NCBI GenBank assembly: GCA_030271565.1
Contig: JARXKR010000043.1
Coordinates: 1-14,142 of the forward strand
From: Pseudomonadota bacterium
GTDB taxonomy: Bacteria > Pseudomonadota > Alphaproteobacteria > Sphingomonadales > Sphingomonadaceae
Length of the DNA: 14,142 nucleotides
Direction of reading: 5' to 3'
Shown: in pieces, positions 6,541-14,061 of the stretch
Layout of the letters: each line of letters opens with the position of its first letter
Numbering within the stretch: position 1 is the first letter of the stretch
Program-made: the position numbers and the translations under genes
Notes under the pieces: model-generated
Database searches by the model: none
Told to the model about the DNA's origin: nothing
The model's input: only the letters and a program-made list of their open reading frames with translations

Positions 6541-8232
6541 ATGTCCTATTTTTCCGACCTTGGTCTTGCCGAGCCGTTGCTCCGCGCACTTGAAACCAAG
6601 GGCTATTCCGACCCTACCCCGATTCAGGTGCAGGCCATCCCGGCGCTGCTCGAAGGGCGCGACCTATTGGGGATCGCCCAAACCGGTACCGGCAAGACCG
6701 CGGCCTTCTCGCTCCCCTCGCTCCACCGCCTCGCCGCCAATCCCAAAGCGCGGATGAGCGCGAGCTGCCGCATGCTGGTGCTCTCACCCACGCGCGAACT
6801 CGCTGCTCAAATCGCCGAGAACATGCGCGGCTATGCCAAGTACCTCAACCTCTCGGTGCAGTGCATCTTCGGCGGAGTGCCGGTGGGCAAGCAGGCCCGC
6901 GCGCTGTCGGGCGGGGTCGATATCCTCGTCGCCACGCCGGGGCGTCTGCTCGACCTGATCGATCAGCGCGCGCTGACTCTGCGCAACGTCGAGATCTTCG
7001 TGCTCGATGAAGCCGACCAGATGATGGACCTGGGCTTTATCGTGCCGCTCAAGCGCGTCGCCAACATGCTGCCCAAGGAACGCCAGAGCCTGTTCTTCTC
7101 CGCCACCATGCCCAAGGCCATCGCCGATCTGGGCAAGCAGTTCATCCACAACCCGGTGCGGGTCGAAGTTGCCCCGCAAGCGACCACGGTCGAGCGGGTC
7201 GAACAGTATGTGACCCAGCTTAACCAGGGCGAAAAGCAGGCCTTGCTATCATTGAGCCTGCGGGCCGGTCTGGCCGACGGCAAGATCGACCGCGCGCTGG
7301 TGTTCACCCGGACCAAGCACGGCGCCGACCGCGTGGTCCGCCATCTGGTTTCGGCCGGGGTGCAGGCCGCCGCGATCCACGGCAACAAGAGCCAGCCGCA
7401 GCGTACTGCCGCACTCAACGCTTTCCGCCAGGGTTCGACCCCGGTGCTGGTCGCCACCGATATCGCCGCGCGCGGGATCGACGTGACCGGGGTGAGCCAC
7501 GTGTTCAACTTCGAGATGCCCAACGTGGCCGAACAGTACGTTCACCGCATCGGGCGCACCGCGCGCGCCGGGGCCGACGGCATCGCGATCAGCTATGTCG
7601 CCCCCGACGAGCGCGATTACCTGCGCGACATCGAACGGCTGACCAAGGTCAAGCTGTTCCCGCAGCCATTGCCTGAGGATTTCCTCAAGGAAGCTGCGCG
7701 CCTGCCTGCTCCGGTGCGCAAACCCCAGGAACTTGAGCAGGATGCCCGGCGCGATGCCCGCGATGCGCGCGGCCGTGGCGGTTCTGCTGCACGCGGCGGC
7801 GGTGGACGCAGTGGCGGCCCGAACAAGAACCGCAGCACCGGCGGCCAGGGCCGTGACGGCCAGTCGCGCGACCAGTATGTCCGCAACGACCGCATCGCCA
7901 GCGACCGTAAGGCCACTGCCCCGGCGCGCGGGCCGGTGTTCAATCCGCTCGGCGATGTCCGTCAGGACGGCAACCAGCCGCAAGGTGAGCGCAGCGGCGG
8001 CGAGCGCCGCCCGGCTCCGCAGCACCGCGATGCCGTTAGGCCCGCCCGTCCGCAGGGGGATCGCCCGCAAGGCGATCGTCCGCGCAGCGATCGGCCCCAG
8101 GGCGATCGTCCGCAAGGCGACCGGCCCCGCACCGATCGGCCGCACAGTGATCGTCCGCGCGGTGACCGGCCCCAGGGCGACCGGCCACAAGGCCCGCGTC
8201 GCCAAGGCGGCGGCGGTCCGCGCCGGGGCTAA
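6541..8232 (+). CDS. RhlE-type DEAD-box ATP-dependent RNA helicase
   Basis: A 563-residue cytosolic RNA helicase that unwinds or remodels RNA using ATP, likely in ribosome assembly, RNA decay or cold adaptation. All core motifs are intact: Q motif (PTPIQ, 25-29), AQTGTGKT (46-53), PTREL (83-87), TPGR (132-135), DEAD (156-159), SAT (187-189), VFTRT, ATDIAARGID (305-314) and HRIGRTAR (335-342). The two RecA-like domains end near residue 380. The tail (about 395-563) is Arg/Gly-rich and carries ten pentapeptide repeats; such basic tails bind RNA. The start is ATG 6541-6543, giving MSYFSDLGL as in RhlE relatives. The open frame extends upstream to 6469 but runs through a dispersed repeat. The SD is weak (AAAGAG about 9 nt upstream). 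The gene is monocistronic and ends before convergent hairpins. The exact subfamily (RhlE versus another) is inferred from sequence feel. Confidence 0.95.
   Translation: MSYFSDLGLAEPLLRALETKGYSDPTPIQVQAIPALLEGRDLLGIAQTGTGKTAAFSLPSLHRLAANPKARMSASCRMLVLSPTRELAAQIAENMRGYAKYLNLSVQCIFGGVPVGKQARALSGGVDILVATPGRLLDLIDQRALTLRNVEIFVLDEADQMMDLGFIVPLKRVANMLPKERQSLFFSATMPKAIADLGKQFIHNPVRVEVAPQATTVERVEQYVTQLNQGEKQALLSLSLRAGLADGKIDRALVFTRTKHGADRVVRHLVSAGVQAAAIHGNKSQPQRTAALNAFRQGSTPVLVATDIAARGIDVTGVSHVFNFEMPNVAEQYVHRIGRTARAGADGIAISYVAPDERDYLRDIERLTKVKLFPQPLPEDFLKEAARLPAPVRKPQELEQDARRDARDARGRGGSAARGGGGRSGGPNKNRSTGGQGRDGQSRDQYVRNDRIASDRKATAPARGPVFNPLGDVRQDGNQPQGERSGGERRPAPQHRDAVRPARPQGDRPQGDRPRSDRPQGDRPQGDRPRTDRPHSDRPRGDRPQGDRPQGPRRQGGGGPRRG
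8050..8199 (+). repeat. Ten-unit 15-bp in-frame tandem repeat in the helicase tail
   Basis: Ten consecutive 15-bp units encode P-(Q/R/H)-(G/S/T)-D-R, residues 504-553, with the last unit degenerate (PQGPR). The order is PQG, PQG, PRS, PQG, PQG, PRT, PHS, PRG, PQG, PQG, which suggests an older 45-bp unit of three. The five PQGDR units use five different DNA sequences, differing at third positions of Pro, Gln, Gly, Asp and Arg codons. Confidence 0.9.
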
Positions 8233-8245
8233 GCAGACAAAATTT

Positions 8246-8273
8246 CGTCACTCCGGCCTGCGCCGGGGTGACG
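8246..8273. terminator. Hairpin 1 between convergent genes
   Basis: Arms 8246-8257 and 8262-8273 pair over 12 bp with one T-G wobble and a 4-nt loop (CTGC). It starts 14 bp after the helicase stop. There is no T tract on the rightward strand, but an AAAATTT stretch before it would read as AAATTTT on the leftward strand. It may act as a terminator or be a GTCACCCCGGC-type dispersed palindrome. Confidence 0.5.
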
Positions 8274-8279
8274 GGTACT

Positions 8280-8313
8280 ATCACCCGGCGCGGGCACCCC
8301 CGCGCCGGGTGAT
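8280..8313. terminator. Hairpin 2: perfect 15-bp inverted repeat
   Basis: The left arm ATCACCCGGCGCGGG (8280-8294) and the right arm at 8299-8313 are perfect reverse complements with a 4-nt CACC loop. It sits between the convergent helicase and DUF1501 genes, 61 bp from the latter's stop. Only a short T run follows on the plus strand, so if it terminates, it is not a classical U-tract terminator. It would work in both directions. Confidence 0.6.
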
Positions 8314-8374
8314 TTGCATCGCCTTCGGTTATCCGCCGTCCGGTTTGAGCCCGTCATATTGATGCGCCCCCTCG

Positions 8375-9772
8375 TCAGACGAACCCGATGTTGGTGCCCA
8401 GCGTGCTCCCGACGTAGTTGCCGATGTTGGGAACGATTTCGGCCATGCGGCTGTCGGGCACGCCGAACCAGCTGGCCAGCGTGGCGGCGTATTGATCGAC
8501 GCTCATCGTCGGGATCAGGCGGCCCTGGCCGATGTCATCGGGGCCGTTGTTCATGATCACCGGGTTGATCCCGTAGTAGCGCCCGCCCTTGACTGCGCCG
8601 CCCATCACAAAGTGCATCGAGCCCCAACCGTGGTCCGAGCCGTCATCGTTGCTGGTCAGGGCGCGGCCAAAGTCGCTGGCGGTGAAGGTCGTCACCTGAT
8701 TGGAAACGCCCAGCTCCACGGTGGTATCGTGGAACGCGCGCAGCGCATCGGCGACGTTCTGCTGGAGCAGCGGGTGCAGCGTGGGGATTTCGTCGTGATT
8801 GTCGAACCGCCCGGTCGACACGAAAAACACCTGCCGCTTGGCTCCGAGCTGGCTCGAGACCGAGATCAGCTTCGCGACCATCGCCAGTTGCGCGCCGAGG
8901 CTCGACGACGGATCGGCGGCGGCGGGAAAGATCGTGGTCGTCGCCGGGGCTTGCGCCAGTGCGCCCGACACCTGCGCGTAGAGATCGAGCGCGCGCGTGC
9001 CGATCTGGCCGACTGCGGCTTCCATCAGGTGGGCCGTGCCCGCGCCGCGCAGCAGGTTCTGCAGCATCGTGCTCGCCGCCGCCGACCCTTGCAGCGTCGT
9101 CCGCGCGGTCAGGCCGATCGGGCCTGAAGGGGTGACCGAGTATTGCACCGCCGCCTTGCCGGTGAGGAATACCGCGTTGCCGCTGACGTTCATGCAGGTT
9201 GTGGTCGCGGTGCCGTTGCCCGCCTGGAACAAATCGCCGATACGCCCGCCCCAGCCCGAGGTTGCGCCTTCCGGCGACGATGCCTGGAAATAACTCTGCT
9301 GGTCGTTGTGGCTCAGGAGCTTGGGCGGCAGCGGCACGTTATTTGCCAGATACTGCGCCTTGGTCGTCGGCTGGACCAGCGTGCCGAGGTTGAGCGCGAC
9401 CGCGAGTTTGCCGGCATTGAACAGCGGGAGCAGCGGTGCGAGCGGCGGGGCCAGTGCATATTGTGCGCCTCCCGCCAGCGCGACCGACGGATTGAGCACC
9501 GTTGGCGTCAGCGAAGCTTGCGCCAAGGCTATCGCGCTGCGGTTCGACTGGTAAGTGGCATAGCGCGCGTTATCGTAAGGGACGAGCGTGTTGGCGTAAT
9601 CGTTGCCACCATAAAGAAACACGCAGACCATCGCCTTGTAATCGCTCGGTGTTCCGGCGGCCGCCGCCTCTCCGATCGCAGCCAGGGTAGTGACCAACGG
9701 GGTCGCGACCCCGGCCAGCGACAGAGCTGAAGCACGCTTGAGGAACGCGCGGCGGGAGACATCGTCGGTCAT
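8375..9772 (-). CDS. DUF1501 family protein, Tat-exported
   Basis: A 465-residue exported protein of the DUF1501 family, which is distantly related to the alkaline phosphatase/sulfatase fold; its function is unknown. The N-terminus has a twin-arginine signal SRRAFLK (RR at 7-8) and a hydrophobic Ala-rich region ending near residue 40 (EAAAAG), so it should be exported folded to the periplasm. Family motifs visible are FLYGGNDYANTLVPYD, HNDQQSYFQ, STGRFDNHDE, TASDFGRALTSNDDGSDHGWG and the C-terminal MSVDQYAATLASWFGV. The Asp/His clusters are candidate metal ligands (inference). ATG 9770-9772 is preferred over GTG 9779-9781 because a strong SD (GAGGTGA, 9778-9784) lies 5 nt before the ATG; the GTG would give three extra residues (MTR). 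It is downstream of and coupled to the DUF1800 gene, a pairing seen in many bacteria. Confidence 0.92.
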   Translation of the reverse strand: MTDDVSRRAFLKRASALSLAGVATPLVTTLAAIGEAAAAGTPSDYKAMVCVFLYGGNDYANTLVPYDNARYATYQSNRSAIALAQASLTPTVLNPSVALAGGAQYALAPPLAPLLPLFNAGKLAVALNLGTLVQPTTKAQYLANNVPLPPKLLSHNDQQSYFQASSPEGATSGWGGRIGDLFQAGNGTATTTCMNVSGNAVFLTGKAAVQYSVTPSGPIGLTARTTLQGSAAASTMLQNLLRGAGTAHLMEAAVGQIGTRALDLYAQVSGALAQAPATTTIFPAAADPSSSLGAQLAMVAKLISVSSQLGAKRQVFFVSTGRFDNHDEIPTLHPLLQQNVADALRAFHDTTVELGVSNQVTTFTASDFGRALTSNDDGSDHGWGSMHFVMGGAVKGGRYYGINPVIMNNGPDDIGQGRLIPTMSVDQYAATLASWFGVPDSRMAEIVPNIGNYVGSTLGTNIGFV

Positions 9773-9777
9773 GCGGG

Positions 9778-9784
9778 TCACCTC
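9778..9784 (-). promoter_or_regulatory. Shine-Dalgarno of the DUF1501 gene containing the DUF1800 stop
   Basis: On the minus strand GAGGTGA precedes the ATG at 9772 by 5 nt, and the TGA inside it is the DUF1800 stop codon. A ribosome terminating on DUF1800 is therefore positioned on the next start. This decides the DUF1501 start in favour of the ATG. Confidence 0.7.
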
Positions 9785-11499
9785 AGCACCAGATAATCGG
9801 GGCTCGCCATCACCAGCAGCACCGCGGCGTAAATCCGGTTGGTGGTGTTCGTGATGCTGTCGAGCGCGGTCTTCATCTGCCCGATAATCGTCGGATGGAT
9901 CTGTCCGGCGGCGAGCAGCAGGTTGAGCTCGTCAAGCAGTGCCTGGCTGTCGCCCGCGATCGCGGTGAGCGCCGAATAGTCGGGCTTGGCCTCGCTCGCA
10001 CCGTTCTGGATCACGGTCTGCATGTAATTGGTGTAAGCAATCAGCGAGGGTTCGCTGGTGATCTGGAACTCGGGTGCGACCAGATTGCTCGCCGCCAGCG
10101 ACGTTCCGGGCGGGACGTATCCAGGGCGGAAGAAGTTGAACACGCTTGGCGCACGGCCGGCGCTTTCCCCGATCCGGTTTGCTGTCGAATTGGTGTTCCC
10201 GAACGGCCAGGCGTTGGTCGGCGAGGTGACCTTGAACGCGCGCGCCCACTGCACCAGCCGCACCACGGGTTCGCGCAGTTTGCCGAAGCTCTGGCTCGCC
10301 ACCGCATTGTCGTCGCGCGCCTCACTGTCCATCAGCACCGCGCGGATCACCTCCTTCATGTCACCGCGCACGCCGCTGCCGTTGTCGGCGAAGACTTGCG
10401 CGACCCGCTGGACATAGGCGGGCGAAGGATTGCTGGTGACGAGGTGCTGGATCAGCTGCTTGGCCACAAACGGCGGCACATTGGCATGCTGGAAGATCCC
10501 GTCGAGCGCGACCTTGCGCGCGGCCGTGCTGTCGCTGCCGATCGGGGTGTTGATGCCGAGGAAGCTGGCCCCGCCGGTTTCGAACAGCGCCGGGTTGACG
10601 ATCATCCCGAGCAGATGCCGGTCGGGCGTGGTGCTGACCGAGTTGGCGTAAGTATAACCGGTCCACACCCGCGCAGCCTGGCCGACGTCGGCCTGGGTGT
10701 AGGTCGGGACCGGCTGGCCGCCGGGCTGCTTGAGCGTGCCGTCCATGTTGAGCTGGTACAGCCCGATCGTGAACAGCTGCATCAGCTCGCGCGCGTAGTT
10801 CTCGTCGGGAATCGAGCCGGTAGCGGGGTTGGCTTTGCGGTTGCCGAGGAAGGTCAGGTAGATGCCCATCGCAGTACTGGTCGATACAGCTTCCATGATG
10901 TCGCGAAAGTTCCCGAAGGCGTTGTCCCACAGCCGGTCGAGGTAGGCCGCCATCGCGAACTGGCGGAACGAGGTCGAGATCCCGTCGATCGACACCACCC
11001 ATTGCGACAGCAGCGCCAGCCCGACCCGCTGACGCAATACATCCGCGCCGTTCATCAGTTGCGACCACATCATCGGGTCGAAACCGGCCTGGTTGTTCTG
11101 ATTGGCGGCCACATTATAGCCGTTGACGGTGAGGAAATCCCAGAACCGCTGGGGCCGGGTCATGCCGAACTGGCTGTTCAGCCAGCCGACGAAGCCCTGC
11201 GAGGTTACGTCGGTGATGTCCGCACGCGAATAGCCGATCGCCGCTTGCGAGAGGAACCGCGAGGCCTGCTTGCCGGTGATCGGGGCAACCGTGGGCACGG
11301 GTGTGGGGGCCGGGACTGGCGCGCCTCCGCCCGGGCTGCCTGCGGGGCCACCACACGCGGCCAGCGCCAGCAGACCGGTCGCGGCCAGCGCGCCGGCGCC
11401 GCCCGGGCGTCCTTGTCCGCCTAAGTCGACAAGTGGATCGGCGACCTTCTCTTCGGTTGCTTCGTCACTGCCCGGCACAAAAATTGAAACCCCGCTCAA
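9778..11499 (-). CDS. DUF1800 family protein, putative lipoprotein
   Basis: A 573-residue DUF1800 family protein of unknown function, partner of the downstream DUF1501 gene. The family core is recognised by NYARELMQLFTIGLYQLN, TQADVGQAARVWTGY, KLREPVVRLVQWARAF and APSVFNFFRPGYVPPGT. The start is TTG (11497-11499), supported by a strong SD AGGGGAGGG (11504-11512). The N-terminus is odd: about 35 mostly polar or acidic residues precede a short hydrophobic stretch ending in a lipobox-like LAAC (C49), then a Pro/Gly/Ala linker (50-73) to the mature domain. This suggests a lipoprotein or anchored periplasmic protein, but the signal lacks the usual N-terminal positive charges; a later start such as GTG at residue 8 would not cure this. 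A candidate promoter lies upstream in the 161-bp gap after the CDF gene. Confidence 0.9.
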   Translation of the reverse strand: MSGVSIFVPGSDEATEEKVADPLVDLGGQGRPGGAGALAATGLLALAACGGPAGSPGGGAPVPAPTPVPTVAPITGKQASRFLSQAAIGYSRADITDVTSQGFVGWLNSQFGMTRPQRFWDFLTVNGYNVAANQNNQAGFDPMMWSQLMNGADVLRQRVGLALLSQWVVSIDGISTSFRQFAMAAYLDRLWDNAFGNFRDIMEAVSTSTAMGIYLTFLGNRKANPATGSIPDENYARELMQLFTIGLYQLNMDGTLKQPGGQPVPTYTQADVGQAARVWTGYTYANSVSTTPDRHLLGMIVNPALFETGGASFLGINTPIGSDSTAARKVALDGIFQHANVPPFVAKQLIQHLVTSNPSPAYVQRVAQVFADNGSGVRGDMKEVIRAVLMDSEARDDNAVASQSFGKLREPVVRLVQWARAFKVTSPTNAWPFGNTNSTANRIGESAGRAPSVFNFFRPGYVPPGTSLAASNLVAPEFQITSEPSLIAYTNYMQTVIQNGASEAKPDYSALTAIAGDSQALLDELNLLLAAGQIHPTIIGQMKTALDSITNTTNRIYAAVLLVMASPDYLVLR

Positions 11500-11503
11500 G
11501 CGA

Positions 11504-11512
11504 CCCTCCCCT
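11504..11512 (-). promoter_or_regulatory. Strong Shine-Dalgarno supporting a TTG start
   Basis: AGGGGAGGG on the minus strand ends 4 nt before the TTG codon at 11497-11499. No ATG is available nearby in this frame, so this site fixes the rare TTG start of the DUF1800 gene. Confidence 0.65.
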
Positions 11513-11532
11513 AAGAGTTTCCTGCGGGGCTG

Positions 11533-11561
11533 AAGCTAACCCGAAGCAAACGATTTCCCAA
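11533..11561 (-). promoter_or_regulatory. Candidate promoter of the DUF1800-DUF1501 pair
   Basis: On the minus strand TTGGGA (11556-11561) and TAGCTT (11533-11538) are 17 bp apart, 34 bp before the TTG start. The match to consensus is weak; spacing and position are the main support. Confidence 0.25.
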
Positions 11562-11632
11562 GCGGGCAAATGGCCCTGCGACACTTTTCGACATGAATCC
11601 GGTGATAACCATCGCAGCGCGCGAAGCACCGG

Positions 11633-11660
11633 CGCCGGCGCGCAGACGTGCAGGCCGGCG
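11633..11660 (-). terminator. Possible terminator hairpin after the CDF gene
   Basis: CGCCGGC (11633-11639) pairs perfectly with GCCGGCG (11654-11660), 7 bp with a 14-nt loop, beginning directly after the CDF stop codon. A palindrome CCGGCGCCGG overlaps it at 11629-11638. No U tract follows, so termination is uncertain. Confidence 0.3.
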
Positions 11661-12578
11661 TTAAGCCGCGCTGTTCCCCAAATCCTGCGGCCGCACGTAA
11701 ACCCGCGCGACAATCGGGAAGCTGGTGGCGATCTGCCGCTCGATATCGGCGACGATCCGTTCGACGTCGCGTGCGGTCAGCGTGTCGGTAAAATCGGCGC
11801 TGATGATCACCGTGACCATTTCCGGCGAGGAATGGACGGTCATCACGTCGTGCACGGCATCGATCCCCCGGTGCCCTTCCGCGCAGGAACGGATCTTCGC
11901 GACCAGTTCGGGATCCGCCGCCTCACCGATAAGCAAGCCCTTGGCCTCATAGAGCAGCAACGCGGCGAGCACCCCGAGGACCAGTCCGATCAGCACCGAG
12001 GCGAGCCCGTCCCACATCGGGTTTGCGGTGAGCAGGCTGAGCCCGAGCCCGGCCGCAGCAAGCACCAGCCCGATCAGCGCGCCGGTATTCTCAAGCAGGA
12101 TAACCAGCGTTGTCGCGTCCTTGGTCTGGCGGATTTCCTGCCAGATCGAGCCGCGCCGCGCCGCATTGAAATCGTTGAGAGCAGCGAGCGTCGACCACCC
12201 TTCGAGCGCGAAGGCGATGGCCAGCACCGCAAAGGCGATCAGCGGGCTGGCCGCCGGTTCGGGATCGAGGATGTGCAGCACGCCTTCGTAAACCGAAATC
12301 CCGGCACCGAGCGCGAAGACCAGAATCGCAACCACAAAGGACCAGAAGTAAAGCTCGCGCCCATAGCCGAACGGATGCATGGCATCGGGTGCCTTGGTCG
12401 CGCGCTTGCGGCCGTAAAGCAGCAGCAGCTGGTTGGTCGAATCGACTAGGCTGTGCACGCCTTCGGTCAGCATCGCCGATGAGCCGGTGATGCCAGCGGC
12501 GACGAATTTGGCGACCGCGATCCCGACATTGGCGGCCAGCGCGACCAGAATTGTGCGGCTCGAGCCTTGTCCGGCCAT
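11661..12578 (-). CDS. Cation diffusion facilitator (CDF) transporter, SLC30A9-like type
   Basis: A 305-residue inner-membrane protein of the CDF superfamily, which exchanges divalent metal ions (Zn, Mn, Fe, Co) for protons. About six hydrophobic segments lie between residues 9 and 212, followed by a cytoplasmic C-terminal domain (about 215-295) with VHDVMTVHSSPEMVTVIISADF. TM2 carries H42 and D46 (GVHSLVDS). HPFGYGRELYFWSF follows TM2, and TM6 has DGLAS (D190). TM5 reads LLENTGA (161-167) instead of the classical HxxxD, which resembles the ZnT9/SLC30A9-like branch, where this site also deviates. The start is ATG 12576-12578 with SD AAGGGA about 9 nt upstream; the longer open frame to 12884 overlaps the divergent hydrolase and is not coding. 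The metal cannot be told. Confidence 0.93.
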   Translation of the reverse strand: MAGQGSSRTILVALAANVGIAVAKFVAAGITGSSAMLTEGVHSLVDSTNQLLLLYGRKRATKAPDAMHPFGYGRELYFWSFVVAILVFALGAGISVYEGVLHILDPEPAASPLIAFAVLAIAFALEGWSTLAALNDFNAARRGSIWQEIRQTKDATTLVILLENTGALIGLVLAAAGLGLSLLTANPMWDGLASVLIGLVLGVLAALLLYEAKGLLIGEAADPELVAKIRSCAEGHRGIDAVHDVMTVHSSPEMVTVIISADFTDTLTARDVERIVADIERQIATSFPIVARVYVRPQDLGNSAA

Positions 12579-12618
12579 GCGGTTGATTCCCTTGGTGTGC
12601 GCCAGCCAATGCCACGGC

Positions 12619-12646
12619 TTGTGCCTTCCGACAATCGCGCTAGCCT
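12619..12646 (+). promoter_or_regulatory. Candidate promoter for a leaderless hydrolase transcript
   Basis: TTGTGC (12619-12624) and TAGCCT (12641-12646) are 16 bp apart in the 76-bp gap between divergent genes. The ATG at 12655 begins 9 bp after the -10 box and no Shine-Dalgarno precedes it, so transcription would start at or next to the ATG. The boxes are only moderate matches. Confidence 0.3.
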
Positions 12647-12654
12647 GCCCGCCC

Positions 12655-14052
12655 ATGAAACGCTTTGTCCTCGCGCTTGTCGCCCTCGCCCTGCCGCTCC
12701 AGCCATTGCTGGCCGCGCAGCCCCTGTTGCCCGCTGAAGAGACCGCGATTGACGCCGCGGTGACCAAGGCGCTCAGGGAGACCGGGGTGCCCTCGGCCGA
12801 GGTGGCGGTGGTCCGCGACGGGCAGATCGTACTGAGCCGGGCGTGGGGCAAGCCGTCCGAAACATTGACCCAGCCCGACGCCAATCTGCCCTACCAGATC
12901 GCCTCCAATTCGAAGCAATTCCTCGCCGCGCTGCTGTTGTTGCTCGAAGACGACGGCAAGATCGACCTCGATGACAGAGTGTCGAAATGGCTGCCCGAGC
13001 TGCCCGACGGGAACAAGATCACGGTGCGCCAATTGCTCTCGCACACCTCGGGACTGCAGGATTTCTGGCCGCAGGATTATTCGTTCGCGGCGATGGAGCA
13101 GCCGGTGGTGCCGATGGACATCGTCCGGCGCTGGGGGATGAAGCCGCTCGACTATGCTCCCGGATCGCGCTGGCAGTATTCGAACACCGGCTACGTCGTC
13201 GCCGGGATGATCGCCGAGAAAGCTGGCGGCGCGCCGCTGTGGAACCAGCTCGAGGCGCGGATTTTCAAGCCACTGGGCATCCATCCCTTCGATATCGACG
13301 AGACTAACGGGCCCAAGTTTCCGCAAGGCTATCACCGCAATGCGCTGGGTCCGGTGCGGATCGCGAAACCGGCGGCCAAAGGCTGGCTGTGGGCTGCGGG
13401 CGAACTTAGCATGACCGCCGCGGAACTCGCCAAATGGGACATCGCGCGGATGAACCGCAGCCTGCTGACCAAGCAGGACTGGGAGGAGATGGAACGCCCG
13501 GTGCGGCTCGCCGACGGGACTTGGACGACCTACGGGCTGGGGGTTTCGAAACATCTGGTCGGGGCCCGCTGGGTGGTCGATCACGGCGGCGAATCGGTCG
13601 GGTTCCTGTCGCAGAACTCGGTCTGGATCGACGACAAGACCGCCATCGTGGTGCTGACCAACGGCGATTTTGCCGGAGTCCAGGAAGACCTGACCGCAAA
13701 GATCGCCGAGATCGTGCTGCCCAAATCGGCGCAGGCCGATATCGGTGAGGCCGCACGCACGGCCGATGTGCGCACCACGCTGGCGGGCATCGTTGGGGGC
13801 AAGTTCAACCCGGTGCTGTTTACCGATAACGGACGTTATTACTTCAACACCCAGACGCTGGGCGATTACCGCGCAAGTTTGCGCGCGCTGGGCCCGCTCC
13901 AATCGGTCACCGCGACCCGGCCGCCCCGGCTGCGCGGCGGGTTCGTCAACCGGGTGTTCCAACTGCATTATGCCAAGAAGACGCTGACACTGATCACTTA
14001 CGCCGAGCCCGGCGCGAAGGGCCGGTGGGAGCAGTTCATGATCACGCCGTGA
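12655..14052 (+). CDS. Secreted serine hydrolase, class C beta-lactamase/PBP-like
   Basis: A 465-residue exported serine hydrolase of the beta-lactamase/transpeptidase-like family (PF00144), which includes AmpC-type enzymes, D-aminopeptidases and esterases. Residues 1 to about 21 form a Sec signal peptide (MKRF then a Leu/Ala core, likely cut near LLA-AQ). The catalytic SxxK is S84-N-S-K87, the Tyr motif is Y175-S-N177, and the third motif is H310-G-G. SHTSGL at 129-134 is also typical. After about residue 360 there is a C-terminal beta-rich extension ending at 465. The HGG in place of KTG is common in esterase or peptidase members, so true beta-lactam hydrolysis is uncertain. The start is ATG 12655, because the signal peptide begins there; the frame is open further upstream but overlaps the divergent CDF gene. 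No SD is seen. The gene appears monocistronic. Confidence 0.93.
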   Translation: MKRFVLALVALALPLQPLLAAQPLLPAEETAIDAAVTKALRETGVPSAEVAVVRDGQIVLSRAWGKPSETLTQPDANLPYQIASNSKQFLAALLLLLEDDGKIDLDDRVSKWLPELPDGNKITVRQLLSHTSGLQDFWPQDYSFAAMEQPVVPMDIVRRWGMKPLDYAPGSRWQYSNTGYVVAGMIAEKAGGAPLWNQLEARIFKPLGIHPFDIDETNGPKFPQGYHRNALGPVRIAKPAAKGWLWAAGELSMTAAELAKWDIARMNRSLLTKQDWEEMERPVRLADGTWTTYGLGVSKHLVGARWVVDHGGESVGFLSQNSVWIDDKTAIVVLTNGDFAGVQEDLTAKIAEIVLPKSAQADIGEAARTADVRTTLAGIVGGKFNPVLFTDNGRYYFNTQTLGDYRASLRALGPLQSVTATRPPRLRGGFVNRVFQLHYAKKTLTLITYAEPGAKGRWEQFMITP

Positions 14053-14061
14053 GCTAAAGAT

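Noticed and set aside
8050..8199. CRISPR-like array
   Set aside because: Units are contiguous 15-bp coding repeats without spacers, in frame within the helicase gene.
7249..8205. Minus-strand 318-codon frame with apparent repeats opposite the helicase tail
   Set aside because: Its repeats are the reverse reading of the helicase pentapeptide repeats; no SD or family signature.
9895..11424. Plus-strand open frame of 509 codons opposite DUF1800
   Set aside because: Composition is Arg/Gly/His-rich shadow sequence with no motifs, and the opposite strand encodes a clear DUF1800 protein.
12579..12884. Longer N-terminus for the CDF protein
   Set aside because: It overlaps the divergent hydrolase coding start and is not membrane-like. 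The ATG at 12578 has a good SD and the family N-terminus.
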